The notes below the pieces were generated by a model, which saw only the letters and a list, made by a program, of their open reading frames with translations, did not search any database and was not told the DNA's origin. From positions 1 to 46,291 of the forward strand of contig DURH01000043.1 of the NCBI GenBank assembly GCA_012837385.1: DNA of 46,291 nt, written 5' to 3'. The DNA is from Bacillota bacterium. Lineage in GTDB: Bacteria; Bacillota; Limnochordia; Darwinibacteriales; Darwinibacteriaceae. Shown here piece after piece: positions 34,295 to 41,232 of the stretch (position 1 is its first letter; each line of letters opens with the position of its first letter). Made by a program: the position numbers and the translations under genes.

Positions 34295-34903
34295 ATGCAT
34301 AAGGGATTATTCATCACGCTTGAGGGTGTGGACGGGGTTGGCAAGACTACCCAAGCACTGCTCTTAAAGGCTCACTTAGAGCAGAAAGGGCATGAAGTGC
34401 TGCATACTTTTGAACCAGGAGGAACCCCGTTGGGCGGCCGCATTCGCGAACTGCTCCTCGACCCCCAAAATAAGGAACTATCGTCCATGACTGAGATTCT
34501 CCTCTATGCAGCGGACCGAGCCCAGCATGTCCATGAGACGGTGCGGCCGGCATTGGAGGCGGGCAAGACTGTGATCTGCGAGCGCTTTGTCGACTCCTCC
34601 CTAGCCTATCAAGGTTATGGCTTGGGGCTGGAGTTGGACGCGATCCGCACTGTGAATCACTGGGCAACAGGAGGACTAGTGCCGGATGTGACCATTTATC
34701 TAGACGCCGATCCAGCAGAGTCCTTGGCGAGAACCCATAGAGACCGCATCGCTCAGCGTACTTTAGAATACTATGCGCGGGTGCGGGCAGGCTTTTTGGC
34801 CATGGCTCAAGCGGAGCCCCAGCGGTTTAGGGTGATCTCAGCTGAGGGAACCCAGGAAGAAGTGGCTTCTCGCGTGCTGGAAGCTGTGGAAGGAGAGGTC
34901 TGA
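34295..34903 (+). CDS. tmk: thymidylate kinase
   Basis: Phosphorylates dTMP to dTDP. The 202 residues have the P-loop EGVDGVGKT (10-18), the DRY-like CERFVDSSLAYQGYG and the LID region ARTHRDRIAQRTLEYYARVRAGF, slightly shorter than usual. Start at ATG 34295 with AAGGAGA upstream; the frame is open to 34253 within the previous gene. Its TGA shares one base with the following ATG. Confidence 0.95.
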   Translation: MHKGLFITLEGVDGVGKTTQALLLKAHLEQKGHEVLHTFEPGGTPLGGRIRELLLDPQNKELSSMTEILLYAADRAQHVHETVRPALEAGKTVICERFVDSSLAYQGYGLGLELDAIRTVNHWATGGLVPDVTIYLDADPAESLARTHRDRIAQRTLEYYARVRAGFLAMAQAEPQRFRVISAEGTQEEVASRVLEAVEGEV

Positions 34904-35181
34904 TGAAACTCTTGATCACCATCGTTCAGGATCAGGATGTCCCGGCTTTGATTGAGGCTTTGATGGAACATGACTTTCGCGCCACCAAGCTAGCTAGCAC
35001 AGGTGGATTTCTCCGTGCCGGGAATACTACGCTGCTCATTGGCGTGGAAGATGGGCGCTTAGAACTTGTGCAAAACCTGATCAAAAAGACCTGCAAGGGG
35101 AGGCAGCAGGGCGACTCTCATGTATCTGTAGGCGGTGCCACCGTCTTTAGCGTGAATGTAGAGAGGTTTGAGCGGATTTGA
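34903..35181 (+). CDS. darA: cyclic di-AMP receptor DarA (PstA/YaaQ)
   Basis: A PII-like trimeric protein that binds c-di-AMP, 92 residues. The nucleotide-contact segment is visible as ATKLASTGGFLRAGNTTLLIGVED; the C-terminus GGATVFSVNVERFERI is typical. The loop region is shorter than in B. subtilis DarA (109 residues). What it controls is not known in most species. Lies between tmk and yaaR. Confidence 0.92.
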   Translation: MKLLITIVQDQDVPALIEALMEHDFRATKLASTGGFLRAGNTTLLIGVEDGRLELVQNLIKKTCKGRQQGDSHVSVGGATVFSVNVERFERI

Positions 35182-35618
35182 GGGTAGCAAAAACGGGGCC
35201 GCGCCGAGAAGGTGCTGTACCGAAGAGCAAACGCAGAGAAGGAAGCCCTGTAGCTGAACCGCTCTTCGAGGAAGTGCTCCGCATGGAGCGCGTCCAAGAA
35301 TTCGATTTAGAATCTGCTTTGGAGGAAATCGACGAGTACGCCAAGCAGCTGCAGCGGAGCCCAGTGTTTGCAAACCTGCTCCGCTACAAAAGAAAGGTCC
35401 GCGACGTTCTGCTCTATCTAGTGAAGCAGTCGTACGAAGTGCGAGAACGCACTTTCTATGATCCCCAGGGGCGCAGGCGCCTGCTTGTTTTGGTGGAGAA
35501 CATTAACCAGAAGCTGGAAGAACTCACTAGGGACTTTCTAGACAAGCACAGTGCACCTCTGGACTTGGTGAGCCGCTTGGATGAAATCCGCGGCCTGCTC
35601 TTGGATCTGCAGATTTGA
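35178..35618 (+). CDS. yaaR: YaaR/DUF327 family protein
   Basis: A 146-residue, mainly helical soluble protein, the same length as B. subtilis YaaR. The conserved core is QRSPVFANLLRYKRKVRDVLLYLVKQSYEVRERTFYDPQGRRRLLVLVENINQKLEEL. Start at TTG 35178, overlapping the darA stop by four bases, with GAGAGG upstream. The N-terminal 25 residues are basic and variable. Function unknown. Confidence 0.87.
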   Translation: MRVAKTGPRREGAVPKSKRREGSPVAEPLFEEVLRMERVQEFDLESALEEIDEYAKQLQRSPVFANLLRYKRKVRDVLLYLVKQSYEVRERTFYDPQGRRRLLVLVENINQKLEELTRDFLDKHSAPLDLVSRLDEIRGLLLDLQI

Positions 35619-35629
35619 GGTGAGCCGCA

Positions 35630-36559
35630 GTGACTCTTGATCAGATAATCGGTCAGGCTGTACCGGTATCCATATTGAAACGGGCCTTGAGTACCAACTC
35701 TTTGGGACATGCCTACCTCTTCTCTGGTGAAGAGGGTGTGGGAAAAGAAACCACCGCCAGGGTGGTCGCGGAGGAGCTGGCCAAACAGGGCGGGCCCCTC
35801 TCCAGCCTGCATGTGCTGGGCGGAGAGGGTTCCATTAAGATCGAGGACATCCGCCAGCTGCGCCAAAGCGCATCCTTGGCTTCTGCAGGCAACACCGTGT
35901 GGCTCATCCTCGATGCCGACCGCCTTACCCCAGAGGCTGGAAATGCCCTCCTCAAGACCCTGGAGGAACCGGTGCCTGGTACCCACTTCTTCCTCACCAC
36001 TACCAAGGTTCAGAGCATGCTTCCCACCATTGTTTCCCGCTGTCAGCATCTGCAGTTTCGACGGATCCCTGAAGAGGAGATCTGCCAGTGGCTGGCCAAA
36101 CAAACCCAGCAGAGCCCTGCAGATGAACGCATTCGGACCATTTCCCGGCTGGCACAAGGCTCACTGGGGAAAGCATTAGCCTATTGGAAAGGTTCCCTTT
36201 TGGAGGAAAGGGAAACGGTAATCAGTAAGCTCATACAGGTGCCCAGGGCAAGCTACCCTGCGGTACTGGGCCTCAGTCAGACCTGGCCTGAGGACCGCGA
36301 AAAAATCCACCAGGAACTGCAGGTGTTCCTAGAGTGGCACCGTGACCTGCTTACAGTCAAAAACGGAATTGATCTGCCATTGTATAACCCTGGCTATGAA
36401 CGCCAGTTAAAAGAAATCAGTGCGTTATATACCAACGACACTTTGTTTGTGATCATAGAAAAGATTGTGGAGATGGGCAAAGCAATAGCTGGCAACGGGC
36501 GAATCCGCTTTTGCCTAGGTTATCTGCTGCTAATGATGAAAAGGGGAGCGTTGACCTGA
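35630..36559 (+). CDS. holB: DNA polymerase III delta-prime subunit
   Basis: Clamp-loader subunit, 309 residues. AAA+ marks: SGEEGVGKET as a modified Walker A (32-41), LILDADRLT as Walker B, LLKTLEEP and the SRC arginine-finger motif (136-138). The four cysteines of the zinc module that usually follow Walker A are absent: residues 50-70 read straight from AEELAKQGG to the beta strand. Start at GTG 35630 with GAGGTGA upstream. Overlaps ricT by one base. Confidence 0.9.
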   Translation: MTLDQIIGQAVPVSILKRALSTNSLGHAYLFSGEEGVGKETTARVVAEELAKQGGPLSSLHVLGGEGSIKIEDIRQLRQSASLASAGNTVWLILDADRLTPEAGNALLKTLEEPVPGTHFFLTTTKVQSMLPTIVSRCQHLQFRRIPEEEICQWLAKQTQQSPADERIRTISRLAQGSLGKALAYWKGSLLEERETVISKLIQVPRASYPAVLGLSQTWPEDREKIHQELQVFLEWHRDLLTVKNGIDLPLYNPGYERQLKEISALYTNDTLFVIIEKIVEMGKAIAGNGRIRFCLGYLLLMMKRGALT

Positions 36560-37644
36560 TGGTAACCATCGTTGGAGTCCGGTTCAAAAGAGCCGGTAAG
36601 ATATACTATTTTAACCCTGGAGACTTGAAAATGGCTGCCGGAGACGGCTGCATAGTGGAGACATCCAGAGGCGTAGAGTTTGGAGAAATCGTGATTGCAC
36701 CGCGAGAGGTGCCGGAAGAAGAAGTTGTTCAGCCGCTGAAGCAGGTGTTGAGAAGTGCCACCGCTGAGGATTATGAGCGGCTCGAACTGAATAAAGAGAG
36801 GGCCAAAGAGGCCTTTGATATTGCATTGGGAAAGATCGAAGAACATGGGCTGCCCATGAAGCTTCTGGAAGCTGAATACACCTTAGACGACAGTAAACTG
36901 ATTTTTTCCTTCACTGCCGATGGGAGGGTGGATTTCCGCGAACTGGTTAAGGATCTGGCCGCCATCTTCCGCACCAGGATTGAGCTGCGGCAGGTAGGAG
37001 TACGGGATGAAGCCAAAATGATCGGAGGCCTGGGACCCTGCGGCCGCGATCTGTGCTGCGCCACCTTTTTGGGAGATTTTGCACCTGTTTCCATCCGTAT
37101 GGCCAAGGATCAAAACCTCTCCCTTAACCCTTCGAAGATCTCTGGGATCTGCGGCAGGCTGATGTGCTGCCTCAAGTATGAGTGCGAAACCTACCGTGAC
37201 TACAAACAGGCCTTTGGCGAAGCCACCCCAGAGGTGCTGCCCGATGAGTTCTATGATGATGTGGAGGGCGAAGATGATTACTATTCCGATCTATTGAAAG
37301 AAGATACCATCGAAGAAGTAGATTATCAGCTCATGGTTGAAGCATCGGAAATGGAGAAGAATATGCTTATGAAGCCTGGCCAGGAGAAAGCTGCCAAGCC
37401 CAAGAAGCGCCGCTCCTCCAAAGGGTCCAAGGGTGCCAAGAATGCTAAGGGCACCAAAGCCTCCAAGAGACCTAAAGAAGCGAAAGAAGCCAAGGAAGCC
37501 AAAGAGGCCAAATCCTCCGAGCCCAAAGCTAAGAAAACGGCTGATTCCGGAGAACCGGCAGGAGAAAAAGCTCCCGGCAAAGAGAAAAGGCGCCCCAGGC
37601 GTAGAAAGCCGAAGGCCAAGCCTGACCAAAAGGTTGAAAAATAA
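36559..37644 (+). CDS. ricT: RicT (YaaT), PSP1-domain protein
   Basis: Member of the RicA-RicF-RicT (Y-complex) group that in B. subtilis supports RNase Y-dependent mRNA maturation, sporulation and competence. The 361 residues contain the PSP1 core (about 1-215) with its cluster-binding cysteines C161, C166, C167, C198, C203, C204 and C209, an acidic stretch (about 225-255), and a low-complexity Lys/Ala/Glu-rich tail of about 85 residues (277-361) with KEAKEAKEAKEAK. The tail is far longer and more basic than in B. subtilis. Start at ATG 36559, overlapping the holB TGA. Confidence 0.9.
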   Translation: MVTIVGVRFKRAGKIYYFNPGDLKMAAGDGCIVETSRGVEFGEIVIAPREVPEEEVVQPLKQVLRSATAEDYERLELNKERAKEAFDIALGKIEEHGLPMKLLEAEYTLDDSKLIFSFTADGRVDFRELVKDLAAIFRTRIELRQVGVRDEAKMIGGLGPCGRDLCCATFLGDFAPVSIRMAKDQNLSLNPSKISGICGRLMCCLKYECETYRDYKQAFGEATPEVLPDEFYDDVEGEDDYYSDLLKEDTIEEVDYQLMVEASEMEKNMLMKPGQEKAAKPKKRRSSKGSKGAKNAKGTKASKRPKEAKEAKEAKEAKSSEPKAKKTADSGEPAGEKAPGKEKRRPRRRKPKAKPDQKVEK

Positions 37645-38471
37645 TGCTCTATGTATGCCCTACCCCCATCGGTAATCTAGAAGACATCACCCTGAGGGTA
37701 CTGCGTGTGCTCAAAACAGTTGACCTGATTCTGGCGGAAGACACCCGCCGGACAGGTCAACTTCTTCACCATTTTCAGATTTCCCAGCCTGTGGAAAGCC
37801 TCCACGAATACAATGAAAAAGAAAAAACTGCAGGGATCTTGGAGAAGCTGCAGCAAGGGCAGAATATTGCCCTGGTTTCCGATGCCGGAACCCCTGGCAT
37901 TTCCGATCCAGGCGGTTTCTTGATCCGTGCCGTGATCGAAGCAGGGCTTCCCCTGGAAGTGCTGCCTGGGGCCAACGCTGCTCTGCTGGGTTTCCTGCAG
38001 AGTGGTCTGCTCAGCCACCATTTTGTCTTCTTCGGATTCCTACCGAGCCGGCGCGGCGAGCGCCGGAAAGAGCTGGAAAAGCTCAAGGGACTGCCCTTCC
38101 CCATCATTTTCTATGAGGCACCCCACCGGCTTCCAGATATGCTGTCCGACCTCCTGGCCATTCTCGGTGACCGTCAGGCCAGCATCTCCCGGGAACTCAC
38201 CAAGAAGTTTGAAGAGACTAGGCGGGGAATGCTCAGCGAGCTGCTGGATTACTTTGCAGAAAACAAGCCCCGGGGCGAGTTTGTGGTCACAGTCGCCGGG
38301 GCTGAACATGTAGAGCGGGAAATAGACGAAGACGACATCCTTCGAGTGCTGCAGAACCTTACTGCAGCCGGTTTGAGCCGCAAAAGCGCTGTCGCTCAGG
38401 TCAGCGAAGAATACCGTCTTCCCAAAAATGCGGTCTATAGATTGGCCTTGAAGCTTAAGCCTGAAGATTAG
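37644..38471 (+). CDS. rsmI: 16S rRNA (cytidine1402-2'-O)-methyltransferase
   Basis: SAM-dependent methyltransferase of the tetrapyrrole-methylase fold. The 275 residues begin LYVCPTPIGNLEDITLRVL, with LILAEDTRRTGQLL, ALVSDAGTPGISDPGG and PGANAALLGFLQSGL, and the REL signature SRELTKKFEE. Start at ATG 37644, sharing one base with the ricT stop. In B. subtilis yabA, yabB and yazA lie between these two genes; they are missing here. The end overlaps abrB tail-to-tail by 17 bases. Confidence 0.95.
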   Translation: MLYVCPTPIGNLEDITLRVLRVLKTVDLILAEDTRRTGQLLHHFQISQPVESLHEYNEKEKTAGILEKLQQGQNIALVSDAGTPGISDPGGFLIRAVIEAGLPLEVLPGANAALLGFLQSGLLSHHFVFFGFLPSRRGERRKELEKLKGLPFPIIFYEAPHRLPDMLSDLLAILGDRQASISRELTKKFEETRRGMLSELLDYFAENKPRGEFVVTVAGAEHVEREIDEDDILRVLQNLTAAGLSRKSAVAQVSEEYRLPKNAVYRLALKLKPED

Positions 38472-38694
38472 CTTTACACTTCTGGCAAACTCCTTTGTTC
38501 ATGTAGCTATCGATATCCTGGTCTGACCCGCAGAAAATGCAGACCAGGGATGACTTACGCAGGACAATCCGATCGTCCTCGACGAAAATCTCCAGGGGAT
38601 CCTGTTCTCCAATACCCAAACTGCGTCTGAGCTCTATCGGTAACACGATACGACCTAGGTCATCAACTTTGCGGATAATGCCGGTGGATTTCAT
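38455..38694 (-). CDS. abrB: AbrB/SpoVT family transition-state regulator
   Basis: DNA-binding swapped-hairpin protein of 79 residues. The N-terminal AbrB domain (1-47, STGIIRKVDDLGRIVLPIELRRSLGI) is followed by a short zinc-ribbon-like tail with C52, C55, C70 and C73. Many Clostridia AbrB proteins carry such a tail. Start at ATG 38694 with GGAGG upstream. Same place and orientation as abrB in B. subtilis. Probably binds its own AT-rich upstream region. Confidence 0.9.
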   Translation of the reverse strand: MKSTGIIRKVDDLGRIVLPIELRRSLGIGEQDPLEIFVEDDRIVLRKSSLVCIFCGSDQDIDSYMNKGVCQKCKANLQA

Positions 38695-38742
38695 GATCTC
38701 CCTCCTCACCTACAGTAATAAAAAAACTTTTTTGGCACATTA

Positions 38743-38771
38743 ATTATACTTGTTTTGTGAGGAGACGTCAA
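38743..38771 (-). promoter_or_regulatory. SigA-type promoter of abrB
   Basis: Minus strand: TTGACG (38766-38771), 17-base spacer, TATAAT (38743-38748). An AT-rich stretch with A6 and T7 runs lies between the promoter and the start codon, a plausible AbrB site. Confidence 0.75.
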
Positions 38772-38777
38772 TTTTTG

Positions 38778-39599
38778 TCAATACGATTTTGGGGCGTTCT
38801 TCAGGCATTCACGCAGGGTATCTCCCCTCAACCCCACCCGGGTTGATTCCAGGGTTAAGACATCATGGGGCTGGACATTTCCCAAGTTCACATTGGGTCC
38901 AAGATGCACTAGGAGGTAGTTGTGCTGGCTGGTTTGGGGCGCCTCAATTATGAGGTGGCTGTGGTCCCGGACGCCCTCCACGAGTTCTTCCAGAAGGTCG
39001 CTCTTGATCTTGCCCCGTTCGTCGTAGATACCCACCCCCTGCCCTGAGTCTCTGCCTTCAATAATCACCTTCTCCGCGCCATTGGCCAGATCCGCAAAAA
39101 TCTGGTCCACGGCCCTGGCAGCCTCGATCCTCACCGTAGGATCCTTCTTCCCGATTTCAGACAACACCCCAAAGCCCTCTGACCGGGCCATCCGGATATA
39201 CTTCTCCCGATCCTGAGGCGGCAGATCGATTGTCCCTTCCGACACCTCTACATAGGTAAAACCAAGCTCCCGCGCCCTGTGAAAGAACTCTTTAGTACAC
39301 TTCTGGAAGACAGCGATCTCAAAGAGAGTCCCGCCAGGATAGACCTCAATGTTATGCGCCTTGGCCAGCGCGATCTTCTCCTTCATTATCTTCGATGGAT
39401 ACAGTGCAGAACTGCCAAAGGCAATTTTCAGGAAGTCAATGTGATCTGCAGCCATTTCCAGCAGATCCTGGGTTTCCCTTAAGCCCAAACCCTTGTCGAT
39501 CACCATAGTGATCCCACTGGACCGGGGCTTTTTCAAACGCCGCGTCTCAGGAAGCTCTACAACAGAGTGCCATGCACCACTACTCACTGCCGTGGTCAT
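38778..39599 (-). CDS. phosphosulfolactate synthase (ComA/YitD-like)
   Basis: Adds sulfite to phosphoenolpyruvate to give phosphosulfolactate. In archaea this opens coenzyme M synthesis; in B. subtilis the related YitD is linked to sulfolactate in spores. The 273 residues show the family pattern: TMVIDKGLGL, DFLKIAFGSSALYP, EVYPGGTLFEIA, GFTYVEVSEGTIDLP, VLSEIGKKDP and KVIIEGRDSGQGVGIYDERG. Start at ATG 39599 with AGGAGGGG upstream. An MFS transporter lies 26 bases upstream on the same strand. Confidence 0.9.
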   Translation of the reverse strand: MTTAVSSGAWHSVVELPETRRLKKPRSSGITMVIDKGLGLRETQDLLEMAADHIDFLKIAFGSSALYPSKIMKEKIALAKAHNIEVYPGGTLFEIAVFQKCTKEFFHRARELGFTYVEVSEGTIDLPPQDREKYIRMARSEGFGVLSEIGKKDPTVRIEAARAVDQIFADLANGAEKVIIEGRDSGQGVGIYDERGKIKSDLLEELVEGVRDHSHLIIEAPQTSQHNYLLVHLGPNVNLGNVQPHDVLTLESTRVGLRGDTLRECLKNAPKSY

Positions 39600-39625
39600 A
39601 ATCGTCCCCTCCTAGGAAATTCGTC

Positions 39626-40834
39626 CTACTCTGCAGTGTATTCACTTATGGAGGGTGGTGTGATGCCAAAGAGAGCGGTGATTGCCGCCACGATCGCGAT
39701 CGCTGCCGAGCCCAAGAACAAGAACCACTTCCCTTGTTCAATGGCGAGCCCGAAAGTGGGTGGTCCGATGGCAACCCCGAAAAACCTCACTGTCCCATAC
39801 AAACAGGTGATCATGCCCCGGCGATCGGTACTAGTGGCCCCAGTGATCAGGGAATTTATCGGCGGCAGCACTATGCCGATACTGATACCCAAAAAGAACA
39901 GCACTGTCATATAAGGAACCAGCTCTGCAAAAAGGGGAAGCAGCGCCAAGCACACTGCCGTTGCGAACATGGCGCCCACGATAATGGGTTTCCACAGTGA
40001 CTGCTTGTCACAGAGCAGAAGGCCGCTTAAGTAAGAAGTAAGAGCCATGGAAAAAACGGGCACTGCCAGCACAAACCCCTTTTTGAGCCCCAAAATGTCA
40101 TAGGTGGATTCGAGAACATCAGATACGTAGCTCAACACTCCGAAAAGGAGGAATAGAGCCACCATGCCAACTAGGTAACTGGCGGCCAGATGCCCAGCCT
40201 GATCCCGAAACACCTCCTTCAATTTCCTCCAATACTCAGCTAGGGTGTCTTTCGATCGCTGCGCCTGTTTTTCAGGAACCAGGAACCACACGCCCAGCCC
40301 AATGGGAAACGCCAAGAGGCCGTAGGCAAAGAAGGGGGCATACCAGGAGAACAGCGCGATCAAGGAGCCCAAAATGGGACTGAGCACCTTTCCCAATCCG
40401 TTCGCCGCTTCCAGCAGACCCAAAGCCTTGGTGCGCTCATTGCTCTGAAAGGTATCGCCTGTGAGGGCCATGGCCAGCTGATAGGTACCGCCGGCCCCTG
40501 CTCCCTGCACCACACGGCCAACGAGGAGCAGGATATAAGGGTCCTTCAAGAACAGGGCCGCAAACCCGCAGATCAGTCCCCCTAAGCCATACACGAACAA
40601 GGCAGGCACCATAATAGGCTTGCGCCCGTAGCGATCGGACAAAAATCCTGCCAAGGGGATGAGGATTCCGGCAGGAATGGAAAAAAAGGTGACGATGAGC
40701 CCCACCTGGAATTGGGTGAGGTCCATGGCCTTTTTCATCTGGGGAAATACAGGAATCAGCATGGAGTTCCCTAAGACCATCACAAAGGGAACTCCACACA
40801 GAACAGCAAATTGGAATGCGGTTTTCTTTTTCAA
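39626..40834 (-). CDS. MFS transporter, 12-helix drug-efflux type
   Basis: A 402-residue major facilitator protein. The N-terminal half has the DHA1-type loop motif GFLSDRYGRKPIM (about 63-75) and GRVVQGAGAGGTYQLAMALTGDTF, and there are about 12 hydrophobic segments with a central loop near residues 190-210. Start at TTG 40834 with GGAAAGG upstream. No promoter is obvious. Substrate unknown; co-transcription with the phosphosulfolactate synthase suggests export of a sulfonate or a chance pairing, and I cannot decide between them. Confidence 0.85.
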   Translation of the reverse strand: MKKKTAFQFAVLCGVPFVMVLGNSMLIPVFPQMKKAMDLTQFQVGLIVTFFSIPAGILIPLAGFLSDRYGRKPIMVPALFVYGLGGLICGFAALFLKDPYILLLVGRVVQGAGAGGTYQLAMALTGDTFQSNERTKALGLLEAANGLGKVLSPILGSLIALFSWYAPFFAYGLLAFPIGLGVWFLVPEKQAQRSKDTLAEYWRKLKEVFRDQAGHLAASYLVGMVALFLLFGVLSYVSDVLESTYDILGLKKGFVLAVPVFSMALTSYLSGLLLCDKQSLWKPIIVGAMFATAVCLALLPLFAELVPYMTVLFFLGISIGIVLPPINSLITGATSTDRRGMITCLYGTVRFFGVAIGPPTFGLAIEQGKWFLFLGSAAIAIVAAITALFGITPPSISEYTAE

Positions 40835-40907
40835 GGCCTTCCGCCTTTCCAGAGTAGAACATGCCCTGCTTTAGACATAGTATGTTTGAAGTCAAAGTCC
40901 CCTACTC

Positions 40908-40936
40908 TTGACAAAGCCTGGGATAACCGCTAAGAT
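40908..40936 (+). promoter_or_regulatory. SigA-type promoter of the metG T-box transcript
   Basis: TTGACA (40908-40913), 17-base spacer, TAAGAT (40931-40936). Confidence 0.75.
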
Positions 40937-40944
40937 TTCAATAG

Positions 40945-41210
40945 CTGAATATCGTGGTGCGATGAATGGAAGAGTAGGCTTAGGAAGTCTCCCCAGAGAG
41001 TCGGGGCTGGTGGGAAACCGATGGAAACTCCTAGGTTGAAGATGATCCAGGAGCAGTGTGCTGAACTAGCAGTAGGTTCACCGGTTTGGTCCCGTTATCG
41101 CACCATGATGAGGTCGTTGGAAGCGGCAGCTGCTGTGCTGCCAACGGCGAAATTGGGTGGTACCACGTGAGCAGGAGCTCTCGTCCCGAAGGGATCGAGA
41201 GCTTTTTTTA
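40945..41210 (+). ncRNA. T-box leader for methionyl-tRNA synthetase
   Basis: Stem I motifs are present (AGAGAG followed by CGGGG, then GGTGGGAAACCG). The specifier is ATG at 41042-41044 in TTGAAGATGATCC, matching methionine. The T-box GGGTGGTACCACG lies at 41155-41167, and the terminator stem GCTCTCG...CGAGAGC (41177-41202) with seven T follows. Uncharged tRNA-Met should stabilise the antiterminator and raise metG expression. The stretch from the MFS start to metG (about 400 bases) holds nothing else but the promoter. Confidence 0.94.
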
Positions 41211-41232
41211 TTTCTGATAGGAGGATGAGATC

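Noticed and set aside
37480-37520. Tandem repeat in ricT as a CRISPR-like or satellite element
   Set aside because: It is coding low complexity (repeated KEA codons), in frame, with no spacers.
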